From Dehalococcoidia bacterium (GTDB taxonomy: Bacteria > Chloroflexota > Dehalococcoidia > DSTF01 > JACRBR01), in assembly GCA_021462855.1 (NCBI GenBank), contig JAJTXQ010000041.1:1-64000 (forward strand): a stretch of 64,000 bases of DNA. The letters run 5' to 3'. Shown one piece after another: positions 17,678-26,048 of the stretch (the first letter of the stretch is position 1; each line of letters begins with the position of its first letter). Under the pieces are notes generated by a model. The model was not told the DNA's origin. It did not search any database and was given only the letters and a program-made list of their open reading frames with translations. The translations under genes were made by a program, and so were the position numbers.

Positions 17678-17792
17678 CCGGCGCGGCGCCACATGCACCG
17701 GCGCATTTCGCCATCGCGGCGCGGCGCCGGCTACGGTTTTCGCAGCGTTTTGCGGGGCACCGGCGGAAATCAGCAGCGGTTTGACACGCGGA

Positions 17793-17822
17793 TTGACCGT
17801 CCGCGGGACTTATCGTTAGCAT
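17793..17822 (+). promoter_or_regulatory. Candidate ribE-ribBA promoter
   Basis: TTGACC (17793-17798), 18-base spacer and TAGCAT (17817-17822), about 40 bases before ribE. A second TTGACA at 17781 overlaps. I looked for an FMN riboswitch here and did not find its conserved core. Confidence 0.35.
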
Positions 17823-17861
17823 GACACGAACCCCGCCGCGACCCTCCGCCGGAGGCACATC

Positions 17862-18455
17862 ATGTTCACGGGAATCATCGAAGAGGTCGGCACGGTGCGC
17901 CGCGCCGAGGACGGCGAACTGGCCATTGCCGCGAAGAAGGTGCTCTGGGGCACCAATCTTGGTGACAGCATCAGCGTCAACGGCGTCGACCTGACCGCGA
18001 AGTTCTTCGATGAAGAGGGCTTCGAAGCCAATGTCATGCCGGAGACGTACCGCCGCAGCAACCTCGGCGACCTCAAGCCCGGCGACCTCGTGAACCTCGA
18101 ACGCTCGCTGCAGCTCGCCGGCCGGCTCAGCGGCCACCTCGTGCGCGGCGTGGTCGAGGCGACCGGCACGCTCCATTCGTTCACGCCTGAAGCGGACGCG
18201 ATCATCGTGCGCGTCACAACGCCGGCGGACATCCTGCGCCACATCATCGTCAAGGGCCCCGTCGCCATCGACGGCATCAGCCTGACGGTGATCGACAAGA
18301 CGGCGGACAGCTTCGCGGTGTCGATCGTGCAGTACACGCGCGACAACACGAACCTCGCGACGCGCAAGCCCGGCGACCGCGTCAACCTCGAGACCGACAT
18401 CATCGGCCGCTACGTCGAGGCGATGCTCGAGGACCGCGCGCCGGCGACCGCCTGA
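17862..18455 (+). CDS. ribE: Riboflavin synthase alpha chain, diverged
   Basis: Dismutates two 6,7-dimethyl-8-ribityllumazine molecules into riboflavin. The two lumazine-binding barrels are clear: [10 protein letters not shown] with DVMPETYRR-like [16 protein letters not shown] and NLERSLQL, then a second repeat with [10 protein letters not shown] and [13 protein letters not shown]. At 197 residues it is of normal length. Several usual conserved residues differ: the NGxCLT motif reads NGVDLT (Asp43 for Cys), the second His of GHxxxGH is Val97 (GHLVRGVVE), and the PHT motif in the second barrel reads QYT. It is directly upstream of ribBA (11-base gap) so a flavin role remains likely, but catalysis may be altered. 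Confidence 0.85.
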   Translation: MFTGIIEEVGTVRRAEDGELAIAAKKVLWGTNLGDSISVNGVDLTAKFFDEEGFEANVMPETYRRSNLGDLKPGDLVNLERSLQLAGRLSGHLVRGVVEATGTLHSFTPEADAIIVRVTTPADILRHIIVKGPVAIDGISLTVIDKTADSFAVSIVQYTRDNTNLATRKPGDRVNLETDIIGRYVEAMLEDRAPATA

Positions 18456-18466
18456 ACGGAGGAAGT

Positions 18467-19708
18467 GTGCAACAGGAACTGCCGACGATCAGCGCGAAGG
18501 AGCTCCGCCGCTCGAAGGGCCTCGCCACGATCGAGGAAGCGATCGAGGAGTACCGCAACGGCCGCCAGGTGATCATCATCGATGATGAGGACCGCGAGAA
18601 CGAGGGCGACCTGACGATCCCCGCGCAGTTCGCCACCCCGGAAGTGATCAACTTCATGGCGCGCTACGCCCGCGGGCTCGTCTGCGTGCCGATGACCGCC
18701 GAGCGCCTCGAACAGCTGCATATCCCGATGATGGTGAACCACAACGACTCGCATTTCGGCACGCCGTTCTCGGTGTCGGTCGAGGCGCGCAGCGGCGTGA
18801 CGACGGGCATCTCCGCGGCGGACCGCGCCCGCACGATCCAGGTGCTCATCGACCCGAAGGCGAAGCCGTCGGACCTGGTGATGCCGGGGCACATCTTCCC
18901 GCTGCGCGCGCGCGACGGCGGCGTGCTGGTGCGCGCGGGCCAGACCGAGGCCTCGGTCGACCTGTGCAAGATGGCCGGCCTGTACCCGGCCGCCGTGGTG
19001 TGCGAGGTGATGAACCTCGACGGGACGATGGCGCGGCTGCCGCAGCTCCGCCGATTCGGCAAGCGCCACAACCTGAAGGTCATCAGTGTCACGCAGCTGA
19101 TCCAGTACCGCATGGAGAAGGAGAAGCTCGTGCGGCGCGTCGCCGAGAGCCGCCTGCCGACGGATACCGGCGAGTGGCGCTGCATCGCCTACAAGGCGAT
19201 GACCGACCCCGACGAGCACGTCGCGCTCGTCTACGGCGACATCAGCGGCGACCAGCCGGTGATGGTGCGCGTGCACAGCCAGTGCGTGACGGGCGACGTC
19301 TTCGGGTCGCAGCGCTGCGACTGCGGCGAGCAACTGCAGTTGGCGATGCGCCTGATCGCCGGGGCCGGCCGCGGCGTGATCGTGTACATGCGGCAGGAAG
19401 GCCGCGGCATCGGCCTGCATAACAAGATCAAGGCGTACGGCCTGCAGGACGGCGGCATGGATACGGTGGAGGCGAACGAGGCGCTGGGGTTCCCGGCGGA
19501 CCGCCGCGACTACGGCATCGGCATGCAGATCCTCGTCGACCTCGGGCTGCGTGACCTGCGGCTGCTGACGAACAACCCGACGAAGCGCGCCGGCCTCGAG
19601 GGCTACGGCCTGCACGTCGTCGAGCGCGTGCCGATCACGGCGACGCCGAACGAGCACAACCTCCGCTACCTCGAAACCAAGCGGAAGAAGATGGGCCACA
19701 TCCTGTAG
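18467..19708 (+). CDS. ribBA: Bifunctional DHBP synthase / GTP cyclohydrolase II
   Basis: Supplies both riboflavin precursors: 3,4-dihydroxy-2-butanone-4-phosphate from ribulose-5-phosphate (N-terminal half) and the pyrimidine from GTP (C-terminal half). The N-half has [13 protein letters not shown] and [14 protein letters not shown], but the next metal-binding His of the AGHTEA motif is Gln159 here (AGQTEA). The C-half is intact: [21 protein letters not shown] has the three zinc Cys, followed by RQEGRGIGL and [16 protein letters not shown]. 413 residues, full length. GTG start just after CGGAGGA, spacing short. ribD and ribH are not next to it. The Gln makes DHBP synthase activity uncertain. 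Confidence 0.92.
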   Translation: MQQELPTISAKELRRSKGLATIEEAIEEYRNGRQVIIIDDEDRENEGDLTIPAQFATPEVINFMARYARGLVCVPMTAERLEQLHIPMMVNHNDSHFGTPFSVSVEARSGVTTGISAADRARTIQVLIDPKAKPSDLVMPGHIFPLRARDGGVLVRAGQTEASVDLCKMAGLYPAAVVCEVMNLDGTMARLPQLRRFGKRHNLKVISVTQLIQYRMEKEKLVRRVAESRLPTDTGEWRCIAYKAMTDPDEHVALVYGDISGDQPVMVRVHSQCVTGDVFGSQRCDCGEQLQLAMRLIAGAGRGVIVYMRQEGRGIGLHNKIKAYGLQDGGMDTVEANEALGFPADRRDYGIGMQILVDLGLRDLRLLTNNPTKRAGLEGYGLHVVERVPITATPNEHNLRYLETKRKKMGHIL

Positions 19709-19723
19709 CCGGCGGACGCGACG

Positions 19724-21031
19724 CTATGCGCCGTACAGGCGAGCGGCTTCCTTCCGCAGCTCGGCGCGGTGGTCCGGGTGGGCGATCGCGATCAGTTCGC
19801 GCGCTCGCCGCCGCAGCGTCGCGCCCTTGATCCGGGCGATGCCGTACTCCGTGACCACGATGTCAGCGTACACCCGCGGCACGGTCACGGCGCTCCCCTG
19901 CGGGAACATCGGCACGATGCGGGATCGCCGCTCGCCGCGCACCAGCGACGCGGACGGCAGCACCGTCACCGAGCGGCCGCCCTTCGCGTGCAGCGCGCCG
20001 ATCGCGAAGGCGAGCGCGCCGCCGGTGCCGCTGTAGATCTCCGGGCCGATCGTCTCGCCGTTGATCTGGCCCGTCAGGTCGACCAGCAGCGCGTTGTTCA
20101 CGGCGCACATGTTTTCGTGCGCGGCGATCACCTGGATGTCGTTTGTGTGGCTCATGGTGTAGAGCTCGTAGCGCGGGTCGCCGTCGACGGCGGCGAACTC
20201 GTGCGCCGTCAGCGGGCCGAACGACGCGCCGACGACTTTGCCGGGGTGCACGGTCTTCCGCGCGCCGCTGACCACGCCCTGCTCCACGAGCGCCGGGATG
20301 CCGCCGAAGATCAGCTCCGAGTGCCCGAGGAACGACGCCAGCGCCGCCGACACCGTGCCGGTGCCCATCTGCAGCGTGTCGCCATCACGCACGACCTCCG
20401 TCGCGACGAGCGAGCAGATGACCTCGGTGATGCCGGACTCCTCCTCGGTGCGCGGCGGCCGGCGCAAGTACTTCCACTCGTGCGGCGCCTCGACGAGCGC
20501 CGCGAAGCGCGAGATGTGCACGCGGTTGTCGCCGCCCGTGCGGATGAACCGTGGGTTCACCTCGCCGATGACGGCGCGCGCTTCGCGGGCGACCTCGGGC
20601 GCGCCCCACACGCTCATGCCGAAGCTGCACCAGCCGTCGCCGTCGGGCGGCGAGATGCTGACGAGGAACACGTCGGGCTGGCGGTCGAGCCAGTAGCTCT
20701 CGTCGGAGCGCGTCGGCGGGGCGATGACGTAGTCGAGCAGACCGTGGCGCATCGCCGGCCGGTCGCTCGCCTGCAGGAAGAACGAGCGCACGTCAAAGCT
20801 GTTCGGCTCGCTGCCCTCCCACCACGAGATGAACGTGGAGATCGAGTTCTCGATCTCCACATCGCGCAGTTCGCCGGCACGCGCCGCAAGCGCCCGGCAA
20901 AGCGCCAGCGGCGTCTGGTAGTGCATGCCGATGACGACGCGGTCGCCGTTGCGGATGGCGCGCACCGCCTCTCCGGGCGTCGTGAGCCTGTCGGCGTACC
21001 GTCCGCGCCAGTCCGTCACGTTGCGCTCCAT
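19724..21031 (-). CDS. Acetyl-CoA hydrolase / CoA-transferase family protein
   Basis: A 435-residue family I CoA-transferase resembling 4-hydroxybutyrate CoA-transferase and acetyl-CoA hydrolase. The N-domain has GDRVVIGMHYQTPLALCRAL, the second domain LQMGTGTVSAALASFLG and the late motif YSGTGGALAFAIGAL corresponding to the conserved GxGG stretch. VVTEYGIARIKGATLRRRA is the conserved C-terminal segment of the family. The ATG at 21031 gives a normal N-terminus. It would swap CoA between acetyl-CoA or other acyl-CoA and carboxylates in the cytoplasm; the acceptor is not predictable. It faces ribBA and is divergent from ruvB. Confidence 0.88.
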   Translation of the reverse strand: MERNVTDWRGRYADRLTTPGEAVRAIRNGDRVVIGMHYQTPLALCRALAARAGELRDVEIENSISTFISWWEGSEPNSFDVRSFFLQASDRPAMRHGLLDYVIAPPTRSDESYWLDRQPDVFLVSISPPDGDGWCSFGMSVWGAPEVAREARAVIGEVNPRFIRTGGDNRVHISRFAALVEAPHEWKYLRRPPRTEEESGITEVICSLVATEVVRDGDTLQMGTGTVSAALASFLGHSELIFGGIPALVEQGVVSGARKTVHPGKVVGASFGPLTAHEFAAVDGDPRYELYTMSHTNDIQVIAAHENMCAVNNALLVDLTGQINGETIGPEIYSGTGGALAFAIGALHAKGGRSVTVLPSASLVRGERRSRIVPMFPQGSAVTVPRVYADIVVTEYGIARIKGATLRRRARELIAIAHPDHRAELRKEAARLYGA

Positions 21032-21103
21032 CGTGCTTCGCGGGGTGCGACGTGAGGCTATCGCGCCGCACCCCCGGCGGCAACGCGCGGCGGGCGCGTG
21101 GGC

Positions 21104-21109
21104 TAGAAT
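21104..21109 (+). promoter_or_regulatory. -10 box of leaderless ruvB
   Basis: TAGAAT, last T seven bases before the ruvB ATG; no ribosome binding site. Confidence 0.55.
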
Positions 21110-21115
21110 GCGGCG

Positions 21116-22177
21116 ATGCCGAAGCCCAGGCCGGAGAGCGCCGACAAGCCCGAGCGCGTCCTCGCGGGTGACCCGCAGGAGGGCGACCTGCAGGCCGACA
21201 CGTCGCTGCGCCCCAGGCGCCTCGCCGACTACATCAACCAGGAGAAGGTCAAGGACAACATCAGCATCAGCATCGCCGCGGCGCGACAGCGCGGCGAGCC
21301 GCTCGACCACATCCTGCTCTATGGCCCGCCCGGGCTGGGCAAGACGACGCTCGCCTACATCATCGCCGCCGAGATGCAGGTGTCGGTGCGCGTGACCTCC
21401 GGCCCGGCGGTCGAGCGCATCGGCGACCTGGCGGCGATCCTCACGGGGCTGCACGAGGGCGACGTGCTGTTCATCGACGAGATCCACCGCCTGTCGCGCG
21501 TCGTCGAGGAGTTCCTGTACCCGGCGCTCGAGGACGGCGTGATCGACTGGGTGACGGGCAAGGGCCCGGGCGCGCGCTCGATCCGCCTCGCGATCAAACC
21601 GTTCACGCTTGTCGGCGCGACGACGCGCTACGCGATGATGTCTCCGCCGCTGCGGGACCGCTTCGGCGCCGTGTACCGGCTCGACTTCCACGATGCCGCC
21701 GCGCTGACGACGATCGTGCGCCGCTCCGCGGCGATCCTCGGCGTGCCGGTCGATGACGCGGGCGCCGCCGCCATCGCCAACCGCGCGCGGGGCACGCCGC
21801 GTGTCGCCAACCGGTTGCTGCGGCGCGTCCGGGACTACGCGCAGGTCAAGGGCGACGGCGCCATCACCGAGGCCATCGCCATCGAGGCGCTCGCCCGGCT
21901 CGAGATCGACCACCTCGGGCTCGACAGCGTCGACTACCGCGTGCTGCGCGCGATCATCGAGAAGTTCGATGGCGGCCCCGTCGGGCTCGACACGATCGCC
22001 GCTTCGATCTCCGAGGAAGCGGACACGATCATGGACGTCTACGAGCCGTACCTCATGCAGATGGGGTTCATCCAGCGCACGCCGCGCGGGCGGCAGGCGA
22101 CGCGGCGGGCGTACGAACACCTCGGCATCGAGCCGAACCGCGGCGCGCCGCCGGCGCAGAGCGCGCTGTTCGAGTAA
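21116..22177 (+). CDS. ruvB: Holliday junction branch migration helicase RuvB
   Basis: Hexameric AAA+ motor that with RuvA drives branch migration during recombination repair. The Walker A motif is [15 protein letters not shown], Walker [24 protein letters not shown], sensor motif [19 protein letters not shown], and the C-terminal winged helix begins [17 protein letters not shown]. The 353-residue length matches, with a slightly charged extra N-terminus. The -10 box TAGAAT seven bases upstream and absence of a Shine-Dalgarno sequence point to a leaderless message. ruvA and ruvC are not neighbours. Confidence 0.96.
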   Translation: MPKPRPESADKPERVLAGDPQEGDLQADTSLRPRRLADYINQEKVKDNISISIAAARQRGEPLDHILLYGPPGLGKTTLAYIIAAEMQVSVRVTSGPAVERIGDLAAILTGLHEGDVLFIDEIHRLSRVVEEFLYPALEDGVIDWVTGKGPGARSIRLAIKPFTLVGATTRYAMMSPPLRDRFGAVYRLDFHDAAALTTIVRRSAAILGVPVDDAGAAAIANRARGTPRVANRLLRRVRDYAQVKGDGAITEAIAIEALARLEIDHLGLDSVDYRVLRAIIEKFDGGPVGLDTIAASISEEADTIMDVYEPYLMQMGFIQRTPRGRQATRRAYEHLGIEPNRGAPPAQSALFE

Positions 22178-22201
22178 GAGCGCGGCGCTCCGGGCGCCTG
22201 C

Positions 22202-22207
22202 TATCCT
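22202..22207 (+). promoter_or_regulatory. -10 box for the M23-TlpA pair
   Basis: TATCCT 36 bases before the GTG start at 22244, just after ruvB. Confidence 0.4.
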
Positions 22208-22243
22208 TTCCCGCGCAGAAGTACCGTACGAAAGGACGGCCAC

Positions 22244-22963
22244 GTGTCGCGCAGACGCGCCGCGTTCGGGTGTGCGATGTTCATCGCGACGGCGCTGCTC
22301 GCCGCCTGCGGCAGCGGCTCGGCGAGCGACGACGCGCCGCCGAAGCCCGCCCTCATCGAGCCGACGGCGACGCCCGCCGGCCCCGACCTGACCGTCTTCC
22401 GCAACTTCATCTTCCCGATCGAGGGCGGGTGCCTGCCAGCCGGCGATCAGCTGATGCCGAACGCGCCGCGGGAATACCGTGACGGCGTGCATGAGGGCGT
22501 TGACCTGTACGCGTACGACAACTGCGCGGAGATCGAGAAGGACACGCCGGCGCGCGCGGGAAAGGACGGCGTCATCATCCGCGCGGACCACGACTACCAC
22601 GACCTGACGCAGGCGGAGCTCGCCGCCGCCGAAGCGGAGATCGCCGCCGGCCGCGCCAACGCCTTCGAAGTCATCGACCTGTTCCGGGGGCGGCAGGTGT
22701 GGGTCGACCACGGCAAGGGCGTCGTCACGCGATACGCGCACCTCGAAGGCATCCCGCCGGAGATCAAGGAAGGTGTCCGGGTCGTGCAGGGGCAGACGGT
22801 CGGGCTCATCGGCGACTCGGGCACGCCGGAGTCGCTGTCATCGCCCGACACGGAGGTCCACCTGCACTGGGAACTGCGCGCCGGCGACGGGTTCCTCGGC
22901 CAGGGACTGGCGCCTGCCGACGTGCGCGCGCTCTACACGCAGCTGTTTCAGCCGCTGCCATGA
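22244..22963 (+). CDS. M23 (LytM-type) peptidase lipoprotein
   Basis: A 239-residue exported protein with a lipobox (TALLAACGSGS) near residue 20. The C-terminal two thirds is a LytM/M23 metallopeptidase domain: GVHEGVDLY gives HxxxD, VWVDHGKGVVTRYAHLEG a central strand, and EVHLHWEL the HxH ligands, so the zinc site looks complete. An insertion rich in Ala/Glu (QAELAAAEAEIAAGRANAF) interrupts the domain. It may cleave wall peptides or bind them at the outer face of the membrane. GTG start; the stop overlaps the downstream TlpA-like start by ATGA. Together with the murein genes in this window it supports a walled cell. Confidence 0.88.
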   Translation: MSRRRAAFGCAMFIATALLAACGSGSASDDAPPKPALIEPTATPAGPDLTVFRNFIFPIEGGCLPAGDQLMPNAPREYRDGVHEGVDLYAYDNCAEIEKDTPARAGKDGVIIRADHDYHDLTQAELAAAEAEIAAGRANAFEVIDLFRGRQVWVDHGKGVVTRYAHLEGIPPEIKEGVRVVQGQTVGLIGDSGTPESLSSPDTEVHLHWELRAGDGFLGQGLAPADVRALYTQLFQPLP

Positions 22964-23631
22964 TGCCGGACAGCGGCACCCCCGTCGACGAGCAGTCGGG
23001 CGTCGAGGAGCGTCCGCAGAACCGGCGTGAGTGGTCCGGCTTCCTGCGCAGCCTGGCGGTGCCGGCGCTGATCGTCGCCACCGTCGTCGGCGCGCTGTGG
23101 TACATCGACCGGCGCGGCGAAGACGGCGCCGCCGGCGACGGGCGCTACGGCGTCGTGGCGCTGCCGGCGGAACTGAACACGACGGGCAAGTCGCCCGGCA
23201 CTGACGCCGGCCGCACGCCACCGGACTTCCTGCTGCAGACCGTCGATGGCGGCGAATTGCGATTCAGCGACCTGCGCGGGAAGCCGCTGCTGGTGAACTT
23301 CTGGGCGTCCTGGTGCACGCCGTGCCGGCAGGAGATGCCCGACATTGTCCGCGCGGCCAGCGCGTACCGCGCCCGCGGGCTCGTGGTCATCGCGGTGAAC
23401 CTGCAGGAGGACGACGGCCGGGTGCGCGGCTTTGCCGCCGACTTCGGCATGGACTTCGCCATCCCCATGGACCGCACAGGGCAGGTGGGCGGGGCGTGGC
23501 GCATCGGCGGGCCGTTCGAGGGCATCCCGTCGTCGTACTTCATCGACGCCGCTGGCGTCGTGCGCGCGCGCCGTTTCGGGCCAATGACGGCGGAGATGAT
23601 CGCCGGCGATGTCGCGGCGGTGCTGCAGTGA
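22960..23631 (+). CDS. Membrane-anchored TlpA/ResA-like thioredoxin
   Basis: A 223-residue protein with one transmembrane helix (LAVPALIVATVVGALWYI, about residues 29-46) and an extracytoplasmic thioredoxin fold. The active site is FWASWCTPCRQEMPDI with a CTPC pair, and the cis-Pro loop is GIPSSYFIDAAG. ResA/CcmG-like proteins reduce apocytochrome c Cys residues in System II maturation; ResB is 800 bases downstream, supporting that role. The ATG at 22960 overlaps the M23 stop; 22963 is an equal alternative. It converges with the minus-strand gene that follows, with no gap. Confidence 0.88.
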   Translation: MMPDSGTPVDEQSGVEERPQNRREWSGFLRSLAVPALIVATVVGALWYIDRRGEDGAAGDGRYGVVALPAELNTTGKSPGTDAGRTPPDFLLQTVDGGELRFSDLRGKPLLVNFWASWCTPCRQEMPDIVRAASAYRARGLVVIAVNLQEDDGRVRGFAADFGMDFAIPMDRTGQVGGAWRIGGPFEGIPSSYFIDAAGVVRARRFGPMTAEMIAGDVAAVLQ

Positions 23632-24153
23632 TTATGGAAGTCCGGCCCGCGGGCCGTTGACGCCCGCATGCCGCACGCGCAGGATGCGCTCCGCGCGTTC
23701 GGCGTCGGCGCGGTCGGCGCAGGTCACTTTCACGAGGATGCGGCCGCGGTCGGCTGGCTGGAAAGTGAGCTCCCACGCCGCGCCGTTGCGCAGGCCCGTG
23801 TAGGCGCCCCACAGCCAGCCCATCAGGTGTGCGAACAGGCCCCACGTCATGGTCCACAGCGCGACGCCCATCCTGTCCGCCGGGCCGGCGCCCGCCCACA
23901 CGAACAGCAGCCCCACGACGACCCCGGCGGCGGCGCCCCACACGCTCCACCACAGCGCGCGCCAGAAGATGCGGCTCGTCACGCCGGCATCACCGGTGGC
24001 GGTGTTGCGCCCGGGCGCGCGCTTCGCGTGCTCCGCGCCCTCGCCGACGAGGGTGATGCGCGACGGGCTGACGCCGTTCATCTGCAGCGCCTCGATGGCG
24101 CGGCGGGCGCCCTCCATGTCGGGATACGCCACCAGGACCTCGTTGTCGGACAT
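23632..24153 (-). CDS. Two-helix membrane protein of unknown function
   Basis: A 173-residue protein beginning MSDNEVLVAYPDMEGARRAIEALQMNGV, a ferredoxin-like alpha-beta segment reminiscent of general stress/heat-shock-type 17M domain starts, followed by a hydrophobic region (ALWWSVWGAAAGVVVGLLFVW and VALWTMTWGLFAHLMGWLWG) with two helices and a final soluble domain LVKVTCADRADAERAERIL. The start at 24153 is chosen because GGGAGG lies six bases upstream of it, whereas it abuts the ATG at 24159. It lies between the TlpA-like and resB genes but on the opposite strand, so it interrupts the cytochrome c cluster. Function unknown. Confidence 0.75.
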   Translation of the reverse strand: MSDNEVLVAYPDMEGARRAIEALQMNGVSPSRITLVGEGAEHAKRAPGRNTATGDAGVTSRIFWRALWWSVWGAAAGVVVGLLFVWAGAGPADRMGVALWTMTWGLFAHLMGWLWGAYTGLRNGAAWELTFQPADRGRILVKVTCADRADAERAERILRVRHAGVNGPRAGLP

Positions 24154-24252
24154 CTCCATCCTCCCGGCGGCATCCCGCGGGGCCGCCGCGGCGTATCATG
24201 TGCGCGTCTCGTGCTATCTCGTCTGTTGTCTGCTGCCGTCTGGTACCCGGGC

Positions 24253-24268
24253 GGGAGGCTCGCCTCCC
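24253..24268. other. Perfect inverted repeat in the resB upstream gap
   Basis: GGGAGGC and GCCTCCC flank a TC centre in the 250-base gap between the minus gene and resB. It could form a small hairpin (loop CTCG), but no T-tract follows, so it is more likely an operator or accidental. The rest of the gap shows no gene. Confidence 0.3.
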
Positions 24269-24404
24269 CGACGTTAGTGTCGCGCGTTTCCAGCGCCGCC
24301 GCATCGGATGAATGGCGCCTCGCGCCTCGGACGAACGGCGGAGCCGCGCTTTCGGCCCGAATCGCGGCGGGCGACAATATGACGATGTCCGCCCGGGGTG
24401 TTCC

Positions 24405-26048
24405 GTGACCACCGCCCGCGCCACCACGCGCCCGCGCGCGTCGTTCGACCCGTTCCAGCCGCTGTGGCGGCTGCTGACGTCGGTGCGGTTCGCCGTGGCA
24501 TACATCGCCGTGCTCGCTGCGCTCGGCCTGCTTGGCGTGCTCATCCCGCAGGTGCCCGAGGCGATGCGCGGCAATGACGCCGCGGTCGACGCCTGGCTGG
24601 ACACGCACCGCGGCACCTTCGGCCCGCTGACCGACCCGATGCACCGCGCCGGGCTGTTCTCGATCTTCCAGGCGAAGTGGTTCCTCGCCGCGCTCGGGTT
24701 CCTCGTGCTGAACGTCAGCGTGTGCACGTTCAACCGCTGGTCGCCGACGTTCCGCAACGTGTTCCATCCGCCGGAGCGCGTGCCGGATTCGTTCTTCGAC
24801 CGCGCGCACAACCGCACGGCGCTGGCGCCGGTCGCGCGGGCCGACGCGCTGGCGGCGTTGCGGTCGATGCGGTTCCGCCTGCGCACGCGCGAGGAGGGCG
24901 GCGCGACGTACGTCTTCGCTGACCGGTACGGCTGGGCGCAGCTGGCGACGTTCGTGAGCCACCTTGCGCTGATCCTGTTCATCGCCGGCGGGCTCGTCAC
25001 GAGCCTCACCGGGTTCTCGACGGACGCGTTCGCGGGCGAAGGCACGACGTGGCCAGTATTCGCCGTCAAGGATCCGGGGCAGATGCAGGTGCGCATCGAC
25101 GACGCCGTGGGCGTGTACGGCGAGAAGGGCAACCCGCTCGACTTCCGCACGCACATGACGATCTTCCGCAACGGCGAGCAGGTGAAGTCCGGCGTCGCAA
25201 CGGTCAACGACCCGCTCGAGTACAACGGCTACCGCTTCCACCAGGTCGCGTTCCTGGCGAGCGGCGTGGCGCTGCGGATCCGCGAGGTCGCGACGGGCAA
25301 CACCGTCTTCCACGAGACGTTCGCGCTCGAGGAGACGACCGCCGCGCCCGCTGTCACCATCACCGGCGCGGACGGACAGACGTTGCTCTCCGGCGTCATC
25401 ACGCCGACGGACTTCCTCGAGGTCGCCAGCGGGACGACCGTGCTCATCCCCGGGCGCGATGGCATCTTCTGGGTCGGCATCACCACGCGCGGCGAGGCGT
25501 GGGAGCTCGTGGCGTACGACCCCCGCTCATCGGACAGCACGAAGCAGCTCCGGCTGCTCGAAGGCGAGACGGGCGAGCTCTCGGGCATGCGCGTGACGTT
25601 CGACCGCGTGACCGCAGTGCCTTCCGCGCTCGGCCTGGGCATCCCCGGCAGCGCGGACGCGGTGCTCGCGCAGCTCGACGACGCGCCAGGAGGCGGCAAG
25701 ACACTGACGCTCGTGGCGAGCGATCGCCCGGCGATCACGCTGGCGGAGGGTGAGCCCGTCGTGAGCGGCGCGTACGAGTACACGTTTGAGGGCCCGCGCG
25801 AGTTCGCCGGCATCTCGGTGAAGCGCGACCACGGCGCGTGGTTCATCTGGGTGGCCACGGGTATGCTGGTCACCGGCCTTGCGGTAACCTTTTACGTGCC
25901 GCGCCGCCGTCTCTGGCTGAAGCTGACGCGCGAGCGCACGCAGGTCGCCGCACTGGCAGAAAAGAGCGGCGGGTTCGAGAAGGACATGCGGATCCTCGCG
26001 CAACGGTTGGGCGTCGAGGTGCCGGCGGAGCTCCAGGAGGAGCGATAG
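24405..26048 (+). CDS. resB: Cytochrome c biogenesis protein ResB
   Basis: A 547-residue ResB/Ccs1-type protein of the System II haem-transfer complex. The first helices are SVRFAVAYIAVLAALGLLGVLIPQ and WFLAALGFLVLNVSVCTFNRW; a third is TFVSHLALILFIAGGLVTSL; a large extracytoplasmic domain (about 215-480) follows, and a last helix is WFIWVATGMLVTGLAVTFYV. The usual partner CcsA/ResC is not in this window, so the complex must be completed elsewhere or System II here is partial. GTG start at 24405; upstream codons are Arg-rich and not convincing. Its TAG overlaps the lgt GTG by one base. Confidence 0.9.
   Translation: MTTARATTRPRASFDPFQPLWRLLTSVRFAVAYIAVLAALGLLGVLIPQVPEAMRGNDAAVDAWLDTHRGTFGPLTDPMHRAGLFSIFQAKWFLAALGFLVLNVSVCTFNRWSPTFRNVFHPPERVPDSFFDRAHNRTALAPVARADALAALRSMRFRLRTREEGGATYVFADRYGWAQLATFVSHLALILFIAGGLVTSLTGFSTDAFAGEGTTWPVFAVKDPGQMQVRIDDAVGVYGEKGNPLDFRTHMTIFRNGEQVKSGVATVNDPLEYNGYRFHQVAFLASGVALRIREVATGNTVFHETFALEETTAAPAVTITGADGQTLLSGVITPTDFLEVASGTTVLIPGRDGIFWVGITTRGEAWELVAYDPRSSDSTKQLRLLEGETGELSGMRVTFDRVTAVPSALGLGIPGSADAVLAQLDDAPGGGKTLTLVASDRPAITLAEGEPVVSGAYEYTFEGPREFAGISVKRDHGAWFIWVATGMLVTGLAVTFYVPRRRLWLKLTRERTQVAALAEKSGGFEKDMRILAQRLGVEVPAELQEER

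Noticed and set aside
17678-17861. FMN riboswitch upstream of ribE
   Set aside because: None of the conserved junction sequences of the RFN element are present; only promoter-like hexamers are seen.
24253-24268. Intrinsic terminator in the resB leader
   Set aside because: No T-tract and wrong position; kept only as an inverted repeat.
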